DNA from: Vibrio rarus
Lineage (GTDB): Bacteria > Pseudomonadota > Gammaproteobacteria > Enterobacterales > Vibrionaceae
Assembly (NCBI RefSeq): GCF_024347075.1
Contig: NZ_AP024901.1
Span: forward strand, 868,001-932,000
Direction: 5' to 3'
Length of the DNA stretch: 64,000 bases
Shown one piece after another: positions 1 through 8,718 of the stretch. Numbering within the stretch: position 1 is the stretch's first letter; every line of letters begins with the position of its first letter. Under the pieces are notes generated by a model. The model did no database searches, was not told where the DNA came from, and saw only the letters and a list, made by a program, of their open reading frames with translations. A program made the position numbers and the translations under genes.

Positions 1-2
1 TT

Positions 3-1487
3 CAGCATTGCGCCAGTAAAATTTTGACCAGCATGAATAACTGGTTATTTACTGAGGGGTTAAAGCAGAGCCTTAAGCATAATGGATTAGTGACCACCTT
101 TAGTGCGGTGATATGTAAATCCAATACGGCGCATTTATTTCATGTGGGGGATACCAGAATTTACCGCGTAAGAGGGGGTAAGGTTAAGTTGCTCACTCGT
201 GATCATCAAAGGGTCAACTTTGGACAAAATCCGCATCTTATCCGAGCCTTGGGAATGGACAGTCGATTAGATGTGGACTATCAATCTTTTGAGTTACAAG
301 TTAGTGATCGCTTTATCTTAACCAGCGATGGTGTACACGATACGATTGCACAAAATGATCTCTACAGCATGTTTACATCTCAAGTGAGTAAAGAGCCGTT
401 GGCTGACAGCATAAGCCAAATGGCCATAGATCAAGGAAGTACCGATAACGTCACCTGTTTAATCTTGGATGTGGAGCAATTACCTAGCCATTCACTATTA
501 GAACATCAAGCTCAATTGCTTTCTCGCACTGTGCCTCCCGCTTTAAAAGTAGGTAATAAAATTGACCAGTATCGGGTGACTAAGGTGCTGTATGCGGGGC
601 CTAGAAGTTATGTATATCAAGTTGTTGATGAGCATGGGGTAAGCAAGGTGCTTAAAGCGCCGTCACTGACTTACAGTGAGGATATTGAGCATTTAAACCA
701 ATTAGCGAATGAGTATTGGGTGGGGCGGCAACTTAATAGTGAGCGAGTGATGAAGGTGTATCCGGTTGCAGACGATACTCGGTTTGTCTATCAACTGTGT
801 GAGTTTATTGATGGTATTACGCTTCGGCAGTGGATGTTTGATAACCCTAATCCGAGCATAAATAAGGTGCGCACCATTATTGAGGGGATCATTAAAGGGG
901 TACGGGTACTGCAACGCGCGGATATGGTACATGGAGATTTAAAGCCAGAAAATATTCTTATCACTGAATCAGAAGAGGTTAAACTTATCGATTTTGGTGC
1001 GGTAAAAGCATTAGGGCTAGAAGAAATAGTGACTAGCAATCAAAGCTGTGAGCCTTTGGGAGCGGTAAACTATATTGCTCCTGAAAGTATAGATACGGGA
1101 GAGGCGAGTACATTATCGGATCTGTTTTCCGTGGCGGTGATTGGCTATGAAATGCTGTGCGGCGAGTTGCCTTATAAGCCCATATCGGCACAAGTGGCGC
1201 AATCGACTCGCCATCATAAATGGCATTACCGGCCACTGCAGCAGTTTCGTGGCGATATGCCAGCATGGTTAGACTTGGTGTTTCGCAAAGCTACACAAAC
1301 CAATCCCAGTGTTCGTTATCAGGCGCTAGGGGATTTTTTGCTGGATCTAGCCACGCCTAACCCACAATTAGTAAAAAAAGCGAAACAGAGCCCCTTATTA
1401 AAAAGAGACCCTGTGCTGTTTTGGAAGTCATTAGCGATCATTGCTATAGCGACCGCTTGCTTACAATCGTTATGGTTACTCGGCTAG
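3..1487 (+). CDS. Bifunctional PP2C-type phosphatase / Ser-Thr protein kinase (5' truncated)
   Basis: The reading frame is open to the window edge and lacks the first part of a PP2C domain, so the true start lies upstream; the TTG at 24 is not a convincing start. The first ~150 residues are the C-terminal part of a PP2C phosphatase (HVGDTRIYRV, TSDGVHD, and QGSTDNVT, a metal-binding Asp motif). A kinase domain follows from about residue 175 to 430, with the catalytic loop HGDLKPEN, DFG, and an APES activation-segment end. One C-terminal hydrophobic segment (about residues 468-486) should anchor it to the inner membrane. Phosphatase-kinase fusions of this type are known in gammaproteobacteria; the substrate cannot be told from sequence. 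It is followed by a convergent gene. Confidence 0.85.
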   Translation, partial: QHCASKILTSMNNWLFTEGLKQSLKHNGLVTTFSAVICKSNTAHLFHVGDTRIYRVRGGKVKLLTRDHQRVNFGQNPHLIRALGMDSRLDVDYQSFELQVSDRFILTSDGVHDTIAQNDLYSMFTSQVSKEPLADSISQMAIDQGSTDNVTCLILDVEQLPSHSLLEHQAQLLSRTVPPALKVGNKIDQYRVTKVLYAGPRSYVYQVVDEHGVSKVLKAPSLTYSEDIEHLNQLANEYWVGRQLNSERVMKVYPVADDTRFVYQLCEFIDGITLRQWMFDNPNPSINKVRTIIEGIIKGVRVLQRADMVHGDLKPENILITESEEVKLIDFGAVKALGLEEIVTSNQSCEPLGAVNYIAPESIDTGEASTLSDLFSVAVIGYEMLCGELPYKPISAQVAQSTRHHKWHYRPLQQFRGDMPAWLDLVFRKATQTNPSVRYQALGDFLLDLATPNPQLVKKAKQSPLLKRDPVLFWKSLAIIAIATACLQSLWLLG

Positions 1488-1522
1488 TTGTACTGTATGA
1501 AAAAAGCTAAGTGGGCATTTAC

Positions 1523-1975
1523 TTATGGTTGAGTGGCTTTCGTGGCAAACCCATTTAAAGCCTTGCTCATCTTGGCAATAATATCGTCGCAACCGGTAAT
1601 ATTATGTCGTTGTTTAAGGTAGTTTGGATCGTTATAGGTTAACCAAACGAGTCCATGAACGTCTTTGGAGATAAGCGCTTTTTGTGGAAGGTCAATACCC
1701 GCGCTTTGTTGACATGCCATAAGAGGCGAACCCACTTTAGGGTTACCAAACAGCAGCAACTCGGTTGGGCGCAGTTCGATGCCAATATCTTGCGCCACAT
1801 CAGAGTGTTTAATACGAGCAAAAGTGGCCATTCCTTTTTCTTGAAGCGCGGCAACAAGTCTATCTGCGGTGGTATCAACGTCATGATGACTCTTTATCGA
1901 GATCAGTCCATTATTAGCTTGAACGGAAAAGCTGACCAGTAGTGTGCCTATCAGTGCCATCAGTGATTTCGACAT
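1523..1975 (-). CDS. DUF302-domain periplasmic protein
   Basis: This 150-residue protein has a signal peptide (hydrophobic stretch to about residue 20, ending SVQA-NN). The rest is a single DUF302 domain: the segment around TADRLVAALQEKGM followed by ARIKHSDVA, then the ELLLFGNPKVG-type strand and LVWLTYNDP. DUF302 proteins are small, of unknown biochemical function, and are often secreted in Vibrio. It is convergent with the kinase gene and has its own upstream AT-rich promoter region. The family call is secure; no function is assigned. Confidence 0.85.
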   Translation of the reverse strand: MSKSLMALIGTLLVSFSVQANNGLISIKSHHDVDTTADRLVAALQEKGMATFARIKHSDVAQDIGIELRPTELLLFGNPKVGSPLMACQQSAGIDLPQKALISKDVHGLVWLTYNDPNYLKQRHNITGCDDIIAKMSKALNGFATKATQP

Positions 1976-2287
1976 AGTGCCTCCTGCGATAGTCGTTATA
2001 TGGGGTATCGTTATTCCTCTACTATTGAAGATAGTTGGCCAAGCTATAGAGTCAATAATCCTGTGATTTAAAAAGGAAAAACGAGAGGTGAGAGTGAGTA
2101 GTAAGCTCCATTAAATCGTGATTTTTTATGAGTGTAATCATGAACGATGGTTTAACTTCAAACAGACGCCACTCTTTAGAATAACGACATCTCAAAACTC
2201 TCCTTGTTTTCAATGATTTTTCAAGGCAAGGTCTCATTATTGTTTGTGAGTGATGTGCTATTCATTAAGCGTAACTATTGGGGAAAA

Positions 2288-2683
2288 ATGAAGGGTATGA
2301 AATTCATGAAGGGTATTAGGGGCGCGCGGTTGGCTGTGGCAACAAGTGTTGTGGTGATGGGGCTGTTTAGCGCTTCTGCATTGGCTACGACAGGGTTTTT
2401 GAAAAGCAAAGATGTGCAAGCATTTAGCCAGGTTTGTTATTACGATGTATTGGGTGAGTTACACAGTCTAAATATAAAATCGACAGATATTTGCCCTTTA
2501 AGCTATGACTTTAATATTGTACCAAAGTTGAGCAAGCCTGAACCAGAGGCGAATAAAACGGGCTTTTTTAAGCATGACCAAACCTCTGGCTTTAGTAAAT
2601 TGTGTACTTATGATGTATTGGGAGATAGCTATGTCATTACAATTGGTAGCACAGAAATTTGCCCATTAACCTATAAATTTTAA
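2288..2683 (+). CDS. Small secreted protein with two ~40-residue internal repeats
   Basis: I do not recognise this family. The ATG at 2288 is chosen because GGGG lies 5 bases upstream and the product then begins with a classical signal peptide (basic start, hydrophobic AVATSVVVMGLFS, ALA cleavage site). The longer frame from 2204 would bury that signal. The mature part consists of two homologous units: GFLKSKDVQAFSQVCYYDVL...STDICPLSYDF and GFFKHDQTSGFSKLCTYDVLG...STEICPLTYKF. Each unit has two cysteines at matching positions (C-x-YDVLG and ICPL), suggesting one disulphide per unit. About 131 residues in total. An exported repeat protein of unknown role; it could be a lineage-specific envelope protein. 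Confidence 0.75.
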   Translation: MKGMKFMKGIRGARLAVATSVVVMGLFSASALATTGFLKSKDVQAFSQVCYYDVLGELHSLNIKSTDICPLSYDFNIVPKLSKPEPEANKTGFFKHDQTSGFSKLCTYDVLGDSYVITIGSTEICPLTYKF

Positions 2684-2685
2684 GT

Positions 2686-3186
2686 TCAACAGTCTGAAAT
2701 TATGGTCACTTTTTCGATGATAACGTGATTGATAGGTAGGTCATCAAGGCCAAATTTACAGTGAGTTTTTAGTTTGGCAATGGCGTTGACAGTATCCATT
2801 CCCGCGGTTACTTGGCCAAATACAGCGTAGCCCCAACCTTGATTGGTGGTGGCGGTATAATTGAGAAAGTCATTATCCTCAAGGTTGATAAAAAACTGAG
2901 CGGTTGCGGAGTGAGGGGCATCAGTGCGAGCCATAGCAATGCTCCCTAGTTTATTTTTTAAACCTCGATTTGCCTCATTGACGATAGGTGAGTGCGTTTC
3001 TTTTTCGAGTAAATCCTTATTGTATCCCCCTCCCTGTATCATAAAGCCCTCGATGACTCGATGGAAAATCGTATTGTCAAAAAAGCCTTCTTGGCAGTAT
3101 TTGAGGAAATTTTTACAAGTGACGGGGGCTTTATCTATGTTGAGCTCAATAGTGATATCACCAAAATTAGTGGAAAATACGATCAT
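2686..3186 (-). CDS. ppiB: Peptidyl-prolyl cis-trans isomerase B (cyclophilin)
   Basis: Catalyses cis-trans isomerisation of Xaa-Pro bonds in the cytoplasm. The sequence carries the cyclophilin core: [13 protein letters not shown], an [12 protein letters not shown] segment, and [10 protein letters not shown]. The frame extends upstream to 3267, but starting at the ATG at 3186 ([10 protein letters not shown]) gives 166 residues, close to E. coli PpiB (164), and removes 27 residues with no match to the family. No strong ribosome binding site is visible before 3186, so the start is likely but not certain. It is convergent with the small secreted protein, with only two bases between the stop codons. 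Confidence 0.93.
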   Translation of the reverse strand: MIVFSTNFGDITIELNIDKAPVTCKNFLKYCQEGFFDNTIFHRVIEGFMIQGGGYNKDLLEKETHSPIVNEANRGLKNKLGSIAMARTDAPHSATAQFFINLEDNDFLNYTATTNQGWGYAVFGQVTAGMDTVNAIAKLKTHCKFGLDDLPINHVIIEKVTIISDC

Positions 3187-3308
3187 AGGTTTGTGTTCTG
3201 CTGCAGTAAAATGAAGATATAGTATACCCTGAAGTGCTGGGTTGACGACAATGGGATCAAGAGCCATGTTGTTGAGTGTTTATGCTAAGAAAACAGGAGG
3301 GAGAGTGG

Positions 3309-3584
3309 ATGAGTTTTAGTGAATTGCAACAAAAATTAGCCTCATTTACCTCACTAGAGCAAGTGTTTGATTACTTTGAAGTGGATTTTGATCGCCGATT
3401 TGTGGATGAATATCGTTTGCCCTTGTTAAAGCGTTTTAATGGGTACTTATTACTGTCAAAGCCCGATGATTGGTTTGCCGCGCGTAGGGTATTACGAAAT
3501 GCTTATTGTAAAATTCAGCGGGGTCGCTTAGATCCTGCGACTCGTTCCGCGTGTCGCGGTTGTACATCTTGCCTACGTCGCTAA
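3309..3584 (+). CDS. NifW-like nitrogenase-stabilising/protective family protein
   Basis: Small protein of 91 residues. The start at ATG 3309 follows a strong AGGAGGGAG ribosome binding site; the ATG at 3276 lacks one. The pattern of LEQVFDYFEVDFD, VDEYRLPLLKRFNGYL, and a Cys-rich basic C-terminus (CRGCTSCLRR) resembles the NifW family. NifW stabilises oxygen-damaged nitrogenase in diazotrophs, but NifW-like proteins occur in vibrios without nif genes and none are visible here, so a nitrogenase role is not implied. The CxxC tail could bind metal (inference). Divergent from ppiB. Confidence 0.7.
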   Translation: MSFSELQQKLASFTSLEQVFDYFEVDFDRRFVDEYRLPLLKRFNGYLLLSKPDDWFAARRVLRNAYCKIQRGRLDPATRSACRGCTSCLRR

Positions 3585-3701
3585 TCATCTAGGGCGACAA
3601 TAAGAGAAGTAAATATGTAACAAAATTTTGACAATTAACGATCATATTGATTAACTGGTAAGATGAGTTGATTGTTAGTTGCACTATTAGGGACATATTA
3701 C

Positions 3702-4175
3702 ATGCTTTCTTCCTTACAAAAAGCAAATCTTTACCTGAGCTATTTCGCCTTTAGCAAAGTGCCTTTGTTATGGCTATGTCGTCCGAAAATTTTGCGGGTC
3801 AATGAGCATATGGTGGAGATGAAAATCCCGCTCAAACGACGCACAAAAAACCATCTAAACAGTATGTATATGGGCGCTATGGTAATGGGGGCCGACGTTG
3901 CTGGTGGCTTTATGGCCGCTATGAAGGCTCGGGCTCAGGGACGTGAAATCTCATTAGCATTTAAGGGAATAACTGCAGAGTTTTTGATGCGCCCTGAGAG
4001 TGATGTTCATTTTATTTGTAGCGATGGTCCGCTTATTGATGAGATGTTAAAGCAAACACTTACTAGCGGTGAGCGCGTGAATAAAGAGGTTCAAATTACC
4101 GCTATATGCCCAACATTACACGGTGATAAGCCGATGGCAAAATTTTCGGTGACCCTTTCTTTAAAAGCAAAGTAA
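3702..4175 (+). CDS. DUF4442 / PaaI-like hotdog-fold protein
   Basis: 157 residues from the ATG at 3702, preceded by AGGGA at suitable distance. The segment KRRTKNHLNSMYMGAMVMGADVAGG (residues about 44-68) matches the conserved NHxxxxxxGA region of DUF4442 / acyl-CoA thioesterase-like hotdog proteins. These are thought to act on acyl-thioesters, although most DUF4442 members are uncharacterised. Single transcription unit; a 390-base intergenic stretch follows. Family call good, substrate unknown. Confidence 0.75.
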   Translation: MLSSLQKANLYLSYFAFSKVPLLWLCRPKILRVNEHMVEMKIPLKRRTKNHLNSMYMGAMVMGADVAGGFMAAMKARAQGREISLAFKGITAEFLMRPESDVHFICSDGPLIDEMLKQTLTSGERVNKEVQITAICPTLHGDKPMAKFSVTLSLKAK

Positions 4176-4567
4176 TTCATTCAGGTTGCTAGAATAGAAT
4201 TTTCTCTACTATGCTATGACACCCCTACTTCTTGGCAGGCTTTCTATCGCTTGCCTTTTTCTATGATTGTGACTTCTACTTACGCTTACTATCAGAACTA
4301 TGATACAGACCATTTATGATGTTTATGCATATGCGCGGTCTCTTTTGGCCTGTAATAGGTCAAATTATACGACTGTCTAGTGAGTGATTAGCGCTTTGAA
4401 GTTTTTCTTGTAAGAGGGTTTATCGAAGTTCTGTCCCTAGGTGTTTTTTCTGCGTTATCATTAAAAGTGAGCGAACTGTTCTGGGGATTAAAAGAACAGC
4501 GATATGGATATTTACTTTTAAGTAAGATATTGTTTCTATTGTTATTTATTCAATAAGGATGTTGATC
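4176..4567. other. Intergenic region upstream of the AGCS symporter
   Basis: About 390 bases without a convincing gene. It holds a 7-bp inverted repeat, CTGTTCT at 4476-4482 and AGAACAG at 4493-4499, separated by 10 bases, about 70 bases upstream of the symporter start. I looked for a glycine riboswitch, because V. cholerae carries one ahead of a symporter of this family, and found none of its conserved elements. Confidence 0.5.
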
Positions 4568-6064
4568 ATGCAACAGTTTGTCGATGTGGTGAATGGGATT
4601 ATATGGAGTCCTATTCTCATTTATTTGTGTCTTGGAGCGGGTTTATTTTATTCCGTGCTAACTCGGTTTGTGCAGATTAGGCACTTTTTTGAAATGTGGC
4701 GTCTGTTGCTATCCGGTAAGAGTTCAGAAAAAGGGATCTCTTCATTTCAAGCCTTAGCGGTATCCCTATCGGGTCGTGTGGGTACAGGTAATATCGCAGG
4801 TGTCGCGGCGGCCATTGGTTTTGGTGGCCCAGGGGCTGTGTTTTGGATGTGGGTGGTGGCCTTTTTTGGTGCCGCTACCGCTTACGCCGAATCGACCTTA
4901 GCTCAGATCTATAAAGAAGAAGATGAAGAGCAGTTCCGAGGAGGCCCTGCTTATTATATTGAGAAAGCGATGGGGCAAACTTGGTATGCATGGATTTTTG
5001 CTATCGCCACTATCTTTGCTTGTGGGGTGTTATTGCCCGGCGTGCAATCAAATAGTATAGGCAATGCCGTTGAAGCCGCATTTGGCTCCGGTGCTATGAT
5101 TGAGACAGCCATTGGCACTTTTAGCTTTGCTAAGATAGTGACAGGAACATTTATCTCTATAGTGCTGGGTTTTATCATTTTTGGTGGTGTTAAACGTATT
5201 GCCAATTTCACTCAGATCGTCGTACCTTTTATGGCACTTGCTTATATCATAACTGCCTTTGTCATTTTGTTACTGCATATCACTGAAGTGCCTCGCATTT
5301 TTTCCATGATTGTGGGCGATGCGTTTACGCCAATGGCAGGGTTTGGCGCTGCCATTGGTTGGGGTGTAAAGCGTGGTATTTATTCTAACGAAGCCGGACA
5401 GGGTACAGGCCCACATGCGGCCGCTGCTGCGAATGTGGATCATCCAGCTCAGCAAGGTTTAGTACAATCATTTTCTATTTATATTGATACCTTGCTAGTG
5501 TGTTCTGCAACCGCGTTTATGATTTTACTTACTGGAATGTATAACGTTCATAGTAGCGTTGAAGGCGTGTTTGCGGTACAGAATATAGCTGCTGATATTA
5601 GTGCAAATGGCCCTGTCTTCACGCAACTTGCCATTGATAGCGCACTTCCTGGCATAGGAAAGCCATTTATAGCAGTGGCCTTGTTCTTTTTTGCGTTCAC
5701 CACGATTTTGGCATACTACTATATTGCAGAAACTAACATTGCTTATATACGCCGCACACTTAAAATAGAGGGGCTGGTATTTGCTTTAAAGATTGTGATT
5801 ATTACAGCCGTTTTTTATGGGACGGTAAAGACTGCCAACTTGGCTTGGGCCATGGGTGATGTTGGTGTCGGCTTGATGGCTTGGCTAAATATCGTTGGTA
5901 TTTTGATTATCTTCTTTATGTCCAAACCCGCTCTAAAAGCACTAAAAGATTACGAAGAGCAAAAAAAACGCGGAGTGAGCGTTTACACATTTGACCCAGT
6001 GAAACTTGGGATCAAAGGTGCGACCTATTGGGAGAAGCGTATCGCTAAATCCAAGAAAAACTGA
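4568..6064 (+). CDS. Sodium:alanine/glycine symporter (AGCS family)
   Basis: Inner-membrane transporter coupling Na+ (or H+) influx to alanine/glycine uptake. The 498-residue product has the usual AGCS length, about ten hydrophobic segments, and the family signature around SLSGRVGTGNIAGVAAAIGFGGPGA (residues about 66-90) plus SNEAGQGTGPHAAAAA (about 274-289). The ATG at 4568 is favoured over 4559 because AAGGA at 4555-4559 sits 8 bases before it. The C-terminus is a charged cytoplasmic tail. An importer of glycine/alanine is consistent with the glycine-cleavage cluster a few kb downstream, but it is a separate transcription unit. Confidence 0.92.
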   Translation: MQQFVDVVNGIIWSPILIYLCLGAGLFYSVLTRFVQIRHFFEMWRLLLSGKSSEKGISSFQALAVSLSGRVGTGNIAGVAAAIGFGGPGAVFWMWVVAFFGAATAYAESTLAQIYKEEDEEQFRGGPAYYIEKAMGQTWYAWIFAIATIFACGVLLPGVQSNSIGNAVEAAFGSGAMIETAIGTFSFAKIVTGTFISIVLGFIIFGGVKRIANFTQIVVPFMALAYIITAFVILLLHITEVPRIFSMIVGDAFTPMAGFGAAIGWGVKRGIYSNEAGQGTGPHAAAAANVDHPAQQGLVQSFSIYIDTLLVCSATAFMILLTGMYNVHSSVEGVFAVQNIAADISANGPVFTQLAIDSALPGIGKPFIAVALFFFAFTTILAYYYIAETNIAYIRRTLKIEGLVFALKIVIITAVFYGTVKTANLAWAMGDVGVGLMAWLNIVGILIIFFMSKPALKALKDYEEQKKRGVSVYTFDPVKLGIKGATYWEKRIAKSKKN

Positions 6065-6090
6065 TACCAAGAAAACATAATACAAATTAT

Positions 6091-6137
6091 GGCCTAACTA
6101 GAATAGAAGGGAGACGTCAACGGTTCTAGTTAGTGCC
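6091..6137. terminator. Long inverted repeat after the AGCS symporter
   Basis: CTAACTAGAA at 6094-6103 pairs perfectly with TTCTAGTTAG at 6124-6133, and GGC at 6091-6093 extends the stem with GCC at 6135-6137 across one bulged T. The loop is 20 bases. It starts 27 bases past the stop codon. There is no T-tract, so it may be a 3'-end stabiliser or protein site rather than an intrinsic terminator. Confidence 0.5.
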
Positions 6138-6254
6138 AGATGTGATATGCGTTGGAGTGATTATTAAAAGGGGCGGCCAATTGTTTATGACAGATTAAAT
6201 ATGATGTTTGTAGTAATTTACTTCTGAAATAAACTTACATAACCCGATTGTAAG

Positions 6255-6270
6255 TGTGATCAAGATCACT
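6255..6270. promoter_or_regulatory. Probable CRP (or FNR-like) site
   Basis: TGTGATCAAGATCACT is a near-perfect CRP palindrome (TGTGA-n6-TCACA) and also resembles an FNR site (TTGAT-n4-ATCAA with one changed base per half). It lies about 120 bases upstream of the small membrane-protein start at 6393. Which of the two factors binds cannot be decided by eye. Confidence 0.6.
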
Positions 6271-6392
6271 GTTTTGTGTTTTTGTATCAAGGTTTGACAG
6301 TCAAAAGTGTAAATGTGACTACGGCGCACATTTAATTGTATTATTATACCGCCTTCAAACTGTTAGCGTTTCTTTTAATCTGGAGAAGTATT

Positions 6393-6698
6393 TTGTCTTG
6401 GTCTATTGTTTTTGATTTGATGAGTGTGCTTTTGCTAGTAGTACTAGCTGTGGCGGCCACAAAATCAATGCAGTCACTAAGAAACTTAATCTCAATTGCA
6501 CAAAGAAATGATGTGTCGGATAAGAAAATCCGCAAGAAGCTCGCTAGACTAAGCTTAAATAGAGCGGTACTGGTTTTAACCATCGCGACTATCGTTATCA
6601 AAGTGGCATTAATTCTTGGTCAAGTATTGGACTTTGATTCTATTGATAAGCAAGGCTTGCTAGATGATGATGTTGTCCAATATATCGTGGTTGAGTAA
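6393..6698 (+). CDS. Small two-segment membrane protein, unknown function
   Basis: Unrecognised. I start it at TTG 6393 because GGAGA lies 7 bases upstream; the frame is open further 5' to 6336, where no ribosome binding site is seen. The 101-residue product has a first hydrophobic segment (SVLLLVVLAVAAT), a basic loop with RNLISIAQRNDVSDKKIRKKLARL, a second hydrophobic segment (VLVLTIATIVIKVALIL), and an acidic tail ending DDDVVQYIVVE. This predicts two membrane passes. It is preceded by a CRP/FNR-like site. Confidence 0.6.
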   Translation: MSWSIVFDLMSVLLLVVLAVAATKSMQSLRNLISIAQRNDVSDKKIRKKLARLSLNRAVLVLTIATIVIKVALILGQVLDFDSIDKQGLLDDDVVQYIVVE

Positions 6699-6859
6699 CC
6701 GAGCAACACAAGATTAATGTGCGTTTTTCCCCGTATTTCTTCTCATGTAATATTTGTCGTTACCCTTACAAGCTAATACGCACCTTGAAATAAGGGTATC
6801 AGGTAGATAAAATCAACTTTATACTCCATTGCCCATAATTTGGTTTGCTAGGTAAACTG

Positions 6860-7282
6860 ATGAATAAGAATGCTATCCCAGAGACAATTTTCAATATTAT
6901 TCAATCTTATCGACATGCAATGCGTACTGAACTGCAAGCCAATCAGTTGGGTTTAAATGGTATGCATGTTCGTTGTCTTATTTTTATCCAACAGCATCAC
7001 CAATGTACAGCCAACGATATAGTGCATCACTTTTCTAAAGATAAAGCGCAGGTTGCCCGCTTGATTAAAGAAATGATCCTAAATGACTGGATAGCCAAAG
7101 CGCCACACCCAGACGATAAAAGAAGTCAACTTCTGTCTCTCACAGAGCAGGGAACGAAACTCAGCCAAGAAATACAGAAAGCCCAACAAAACATACAAGC
7201 CAAAATGCAACAAGATCTAACCGAAGAACAAATCCAAACCTTCATCCAAGTAGCCCAAAAGCTACAAAAAAACCTATCCTAA
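6860..7282 (+). CDS. MarR-family transcriptional regulator
   Basis: 140 residues starting at ATG 6860 (AGGT upstream; the TTG at 6845 is less likely). A winged helix-turn-helix of MarR type covers residues about 25-110: CTANDIVHHFSKDKAQVARLIKEM as the HTH and APHPDDKRSQLLSLTEQG as the wing with its conserved D-x-R-S. A Gln/Lys-rich helix for dimerisation ends the protein. MarR proteins usually repress a neighbouring efflux or degradation gene in response to phenolic ligands; the only downstream neighbour here is the RAYT unit, so the target is not evident. Confidence 0.88.
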   Translation: MNKNAIPETIFNIIQSYRHAMRTELQANQLGLNGMHVRCLIFIQQHHQCTANDIVHHFSKDKAQVARLIKEMILNDWIAKAPHPDDKRSQLLSLTEQGTKLSQEIQKAQQNIQAKMQQDLTEEQIQTFIQVAQKLQKNLS

Positions 7283-7296
7283 CCCCCTCTAACCAA

Positions 7297-8552
7297 GCCA
7301 CCCATAGTAAATAGCAAGAAACCCTATCCTCAACTAAACTCATTTCAGTCACCAATGCTGGAGTACGTTTATGCCATGCCCTCGCAGAACTCAAATTAGT
7401 ATTGAAGATACGCCCTACTACCACTGTTGTAGCCGTGTTGTCAGGCGTGCTTTCCTCTGTGGCCACGATTCATATTCTGGTAAAAACTACGACCATCGCC
7501 GAGGTTGGGTTGAGGCACTGCTGACCAAACTAGCCACCGTATTTGCCATTGATGTGGCCGCTTTTGCCATAATGTCCAACCATTTACATGTGGTGTTACG
7601 CATTGATATCGATAAAGCGAACAATTGGAGTGATAAAGAAGTCCTTGAGCAGTGGCATAAGTGTTTTAAAGGCGATGCCTTAACGCATAAATTTGTCCAA
7701 GGTGACCTAGTCGAAGCGTTTGAACTCCCCCAACTCAAACACGCCATCGCCACTTACCGTAGCCGCTTGTGTGACATTAGTTGGTTTATGCGTTGTTTGA
7801 ATGAGCCTATAGCGCGGCAAGCAAATCAAGAAGATAACTGCACTGGCCGCTTTTGGGAGGGGCGCTTTAAATCACAAGCCCTACTTGATGAGACGGCTCT
7901 ATTAACCTGTATGGCCTACGTGGATTTAAACCCCATTAGAGCGAAAATGGCCACAACGGTTGAGCAATCAGACCACACCAGCATTCAACTGCGCATACGA
8001 GCGGCAATAAAAGGTGAGCAACCTAAAACCTTGTTACCCTTTGTCGGAAATGAGCAGCAACATCAAGATAAAGGGATTCACTTTTCATTATCTGATTATC
8101 TCAGTTTAGTGAATGAAACCGGACGGATTATTCGAGATGATAAGCGAGGCAGTTTGGATGAAGCTCATCCGTCACTTCTTGAAAAAATGAACCTTTCTCA
8201 AGAGACGTGGCTGAAACTGATAGTAGAGTTTGGCCATTTATTCCATGGCCCCGTCGGGACACTAGAAGAGCTGACCTCCTATTGTGAGCATTTAGAAAAA
8301 CGACGACGACATTTTTCTAAATGTTGTCAGCATCTGAAGCACGGTTAATGCCCCTGTAGTACGTATTTTATTGAAGATTGATACCAACTAGCTCCTTGGT
8401 AGAGTAAACATGCTTATTTTTTAAGTTTCCCACACTCATTTCTAGTAAACTGTCCCTCTTTGCGCCTTTTTCTCTTCACAAGCAACAAATTGTTCGATGG
8501 TGGAATAAAAATACCTATCGGTATGCTTAATAGGGGATTAACAATGGGTGGC
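7297..8552 (+). mobile_element. RAYT transposase unit, copy 1, with terminal inverted motifs
   Basis: The transposase gene is bracketed by a 5' motif GCCACCCATAGTAAAT (7297-7312) and an inverted 3' motif ATGGGTGGC (8544-8552). The second copy of this unit at 34054-35298 has the same pair of motifs (3' motif there ATTTACTATGGGTGTC in gene orientation). Boundaries are inferred from these shared motifs only; no target duplication was identified. Confidence 0.6.
7371..8348 (+). CDS. REP-associated tyrosine transposase-like protein (IS200/Y1 HUH family), copy 1
   Basis: 325 residues from an ATG with GGAG upstream. The N-terminal half is a Y1_Tnp / HUH domain: MPCPRRTQISIEDTPYYHCC, and the histidine motif MSNHLHVVL at about residues 67-75. 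A long C-terminal extension (from about residue 175: GRFWEGRFKSQALLDE, AYVDLNPIRAKMA, and a final coiled, basic region) is typical of the longer Vibrio/Shewanella RAYT proteins. These single-strand transposases act on short palindromic repeats. The second copy at 34247-35224 has the same length and about four of five residues identical, so both are probably functional. Confidence 0.88.
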   Translation: MPCPRRTQISIEDTPYYHCCSRVVRRAFLCGHDSYSGKNYDHRRGWVEALLTKLATVFAIDVAAFAIMSNHLHVVLRIDIDKANNWSDKEVLEQWHKCFKGDALTHKFVQGDLVEAFELPQLKHAIATYRSRLCDISWFMRCLNEPIARQANQEDNCTGRFWEGRFKSQALLDETALLTCMAYVDLNPIRAKMATTVEQSDHTSIQLRIRAAIKGEQPKTLLPFVGNEQQHQDKGIHFSLSDYLSLVNETGRIIRDDKRGSLDEAHPSLLEKMNLSQETWLKLIVEFGHLFHGPVGTLEELTSYCEHLEKRRRHFSKCCQHLKHG

Positions 8553-8718
8553 TAATATTAGGTATCTTTTGCTGTATCTTCTCTATCTCGGTACGAGAAA
8601 TATGCTATCATTTGTCGTATAAAATTATTAATGGACGGAAGTGATTCAACAGCTGTGAGGCTTAATGTCTAGCAATGTTGAATATTTTGTCACACTGAAA
8701 ATAAAAAAAGGCGAAAAC
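8349..8718. other. Intergenic region between RAYT copy 1 and kdgF
   Basis: Contains the 3' terminal motif of the RAYT unit (8544-8552) and, downstream of it, the presumptive promoter region of the cupin gene. No other gene is seen; a possible upstream start for the cupin at 8665 lies here. Confidence 0.45.

Noticed and set aside
1655-1942. Plus-strand frame opposite the DUF302 gene
   Set aside because: No recognisable protein, and the antisense DUF302 frame has a signal peptide and clear domain match.
3309-3584. NifW-like gene as evidence for nitrogen fixation
   Set aside because: No nif structural or cofactor genes are in the window, and NifW-like proteins occur in non-diazotrophic vibrios.
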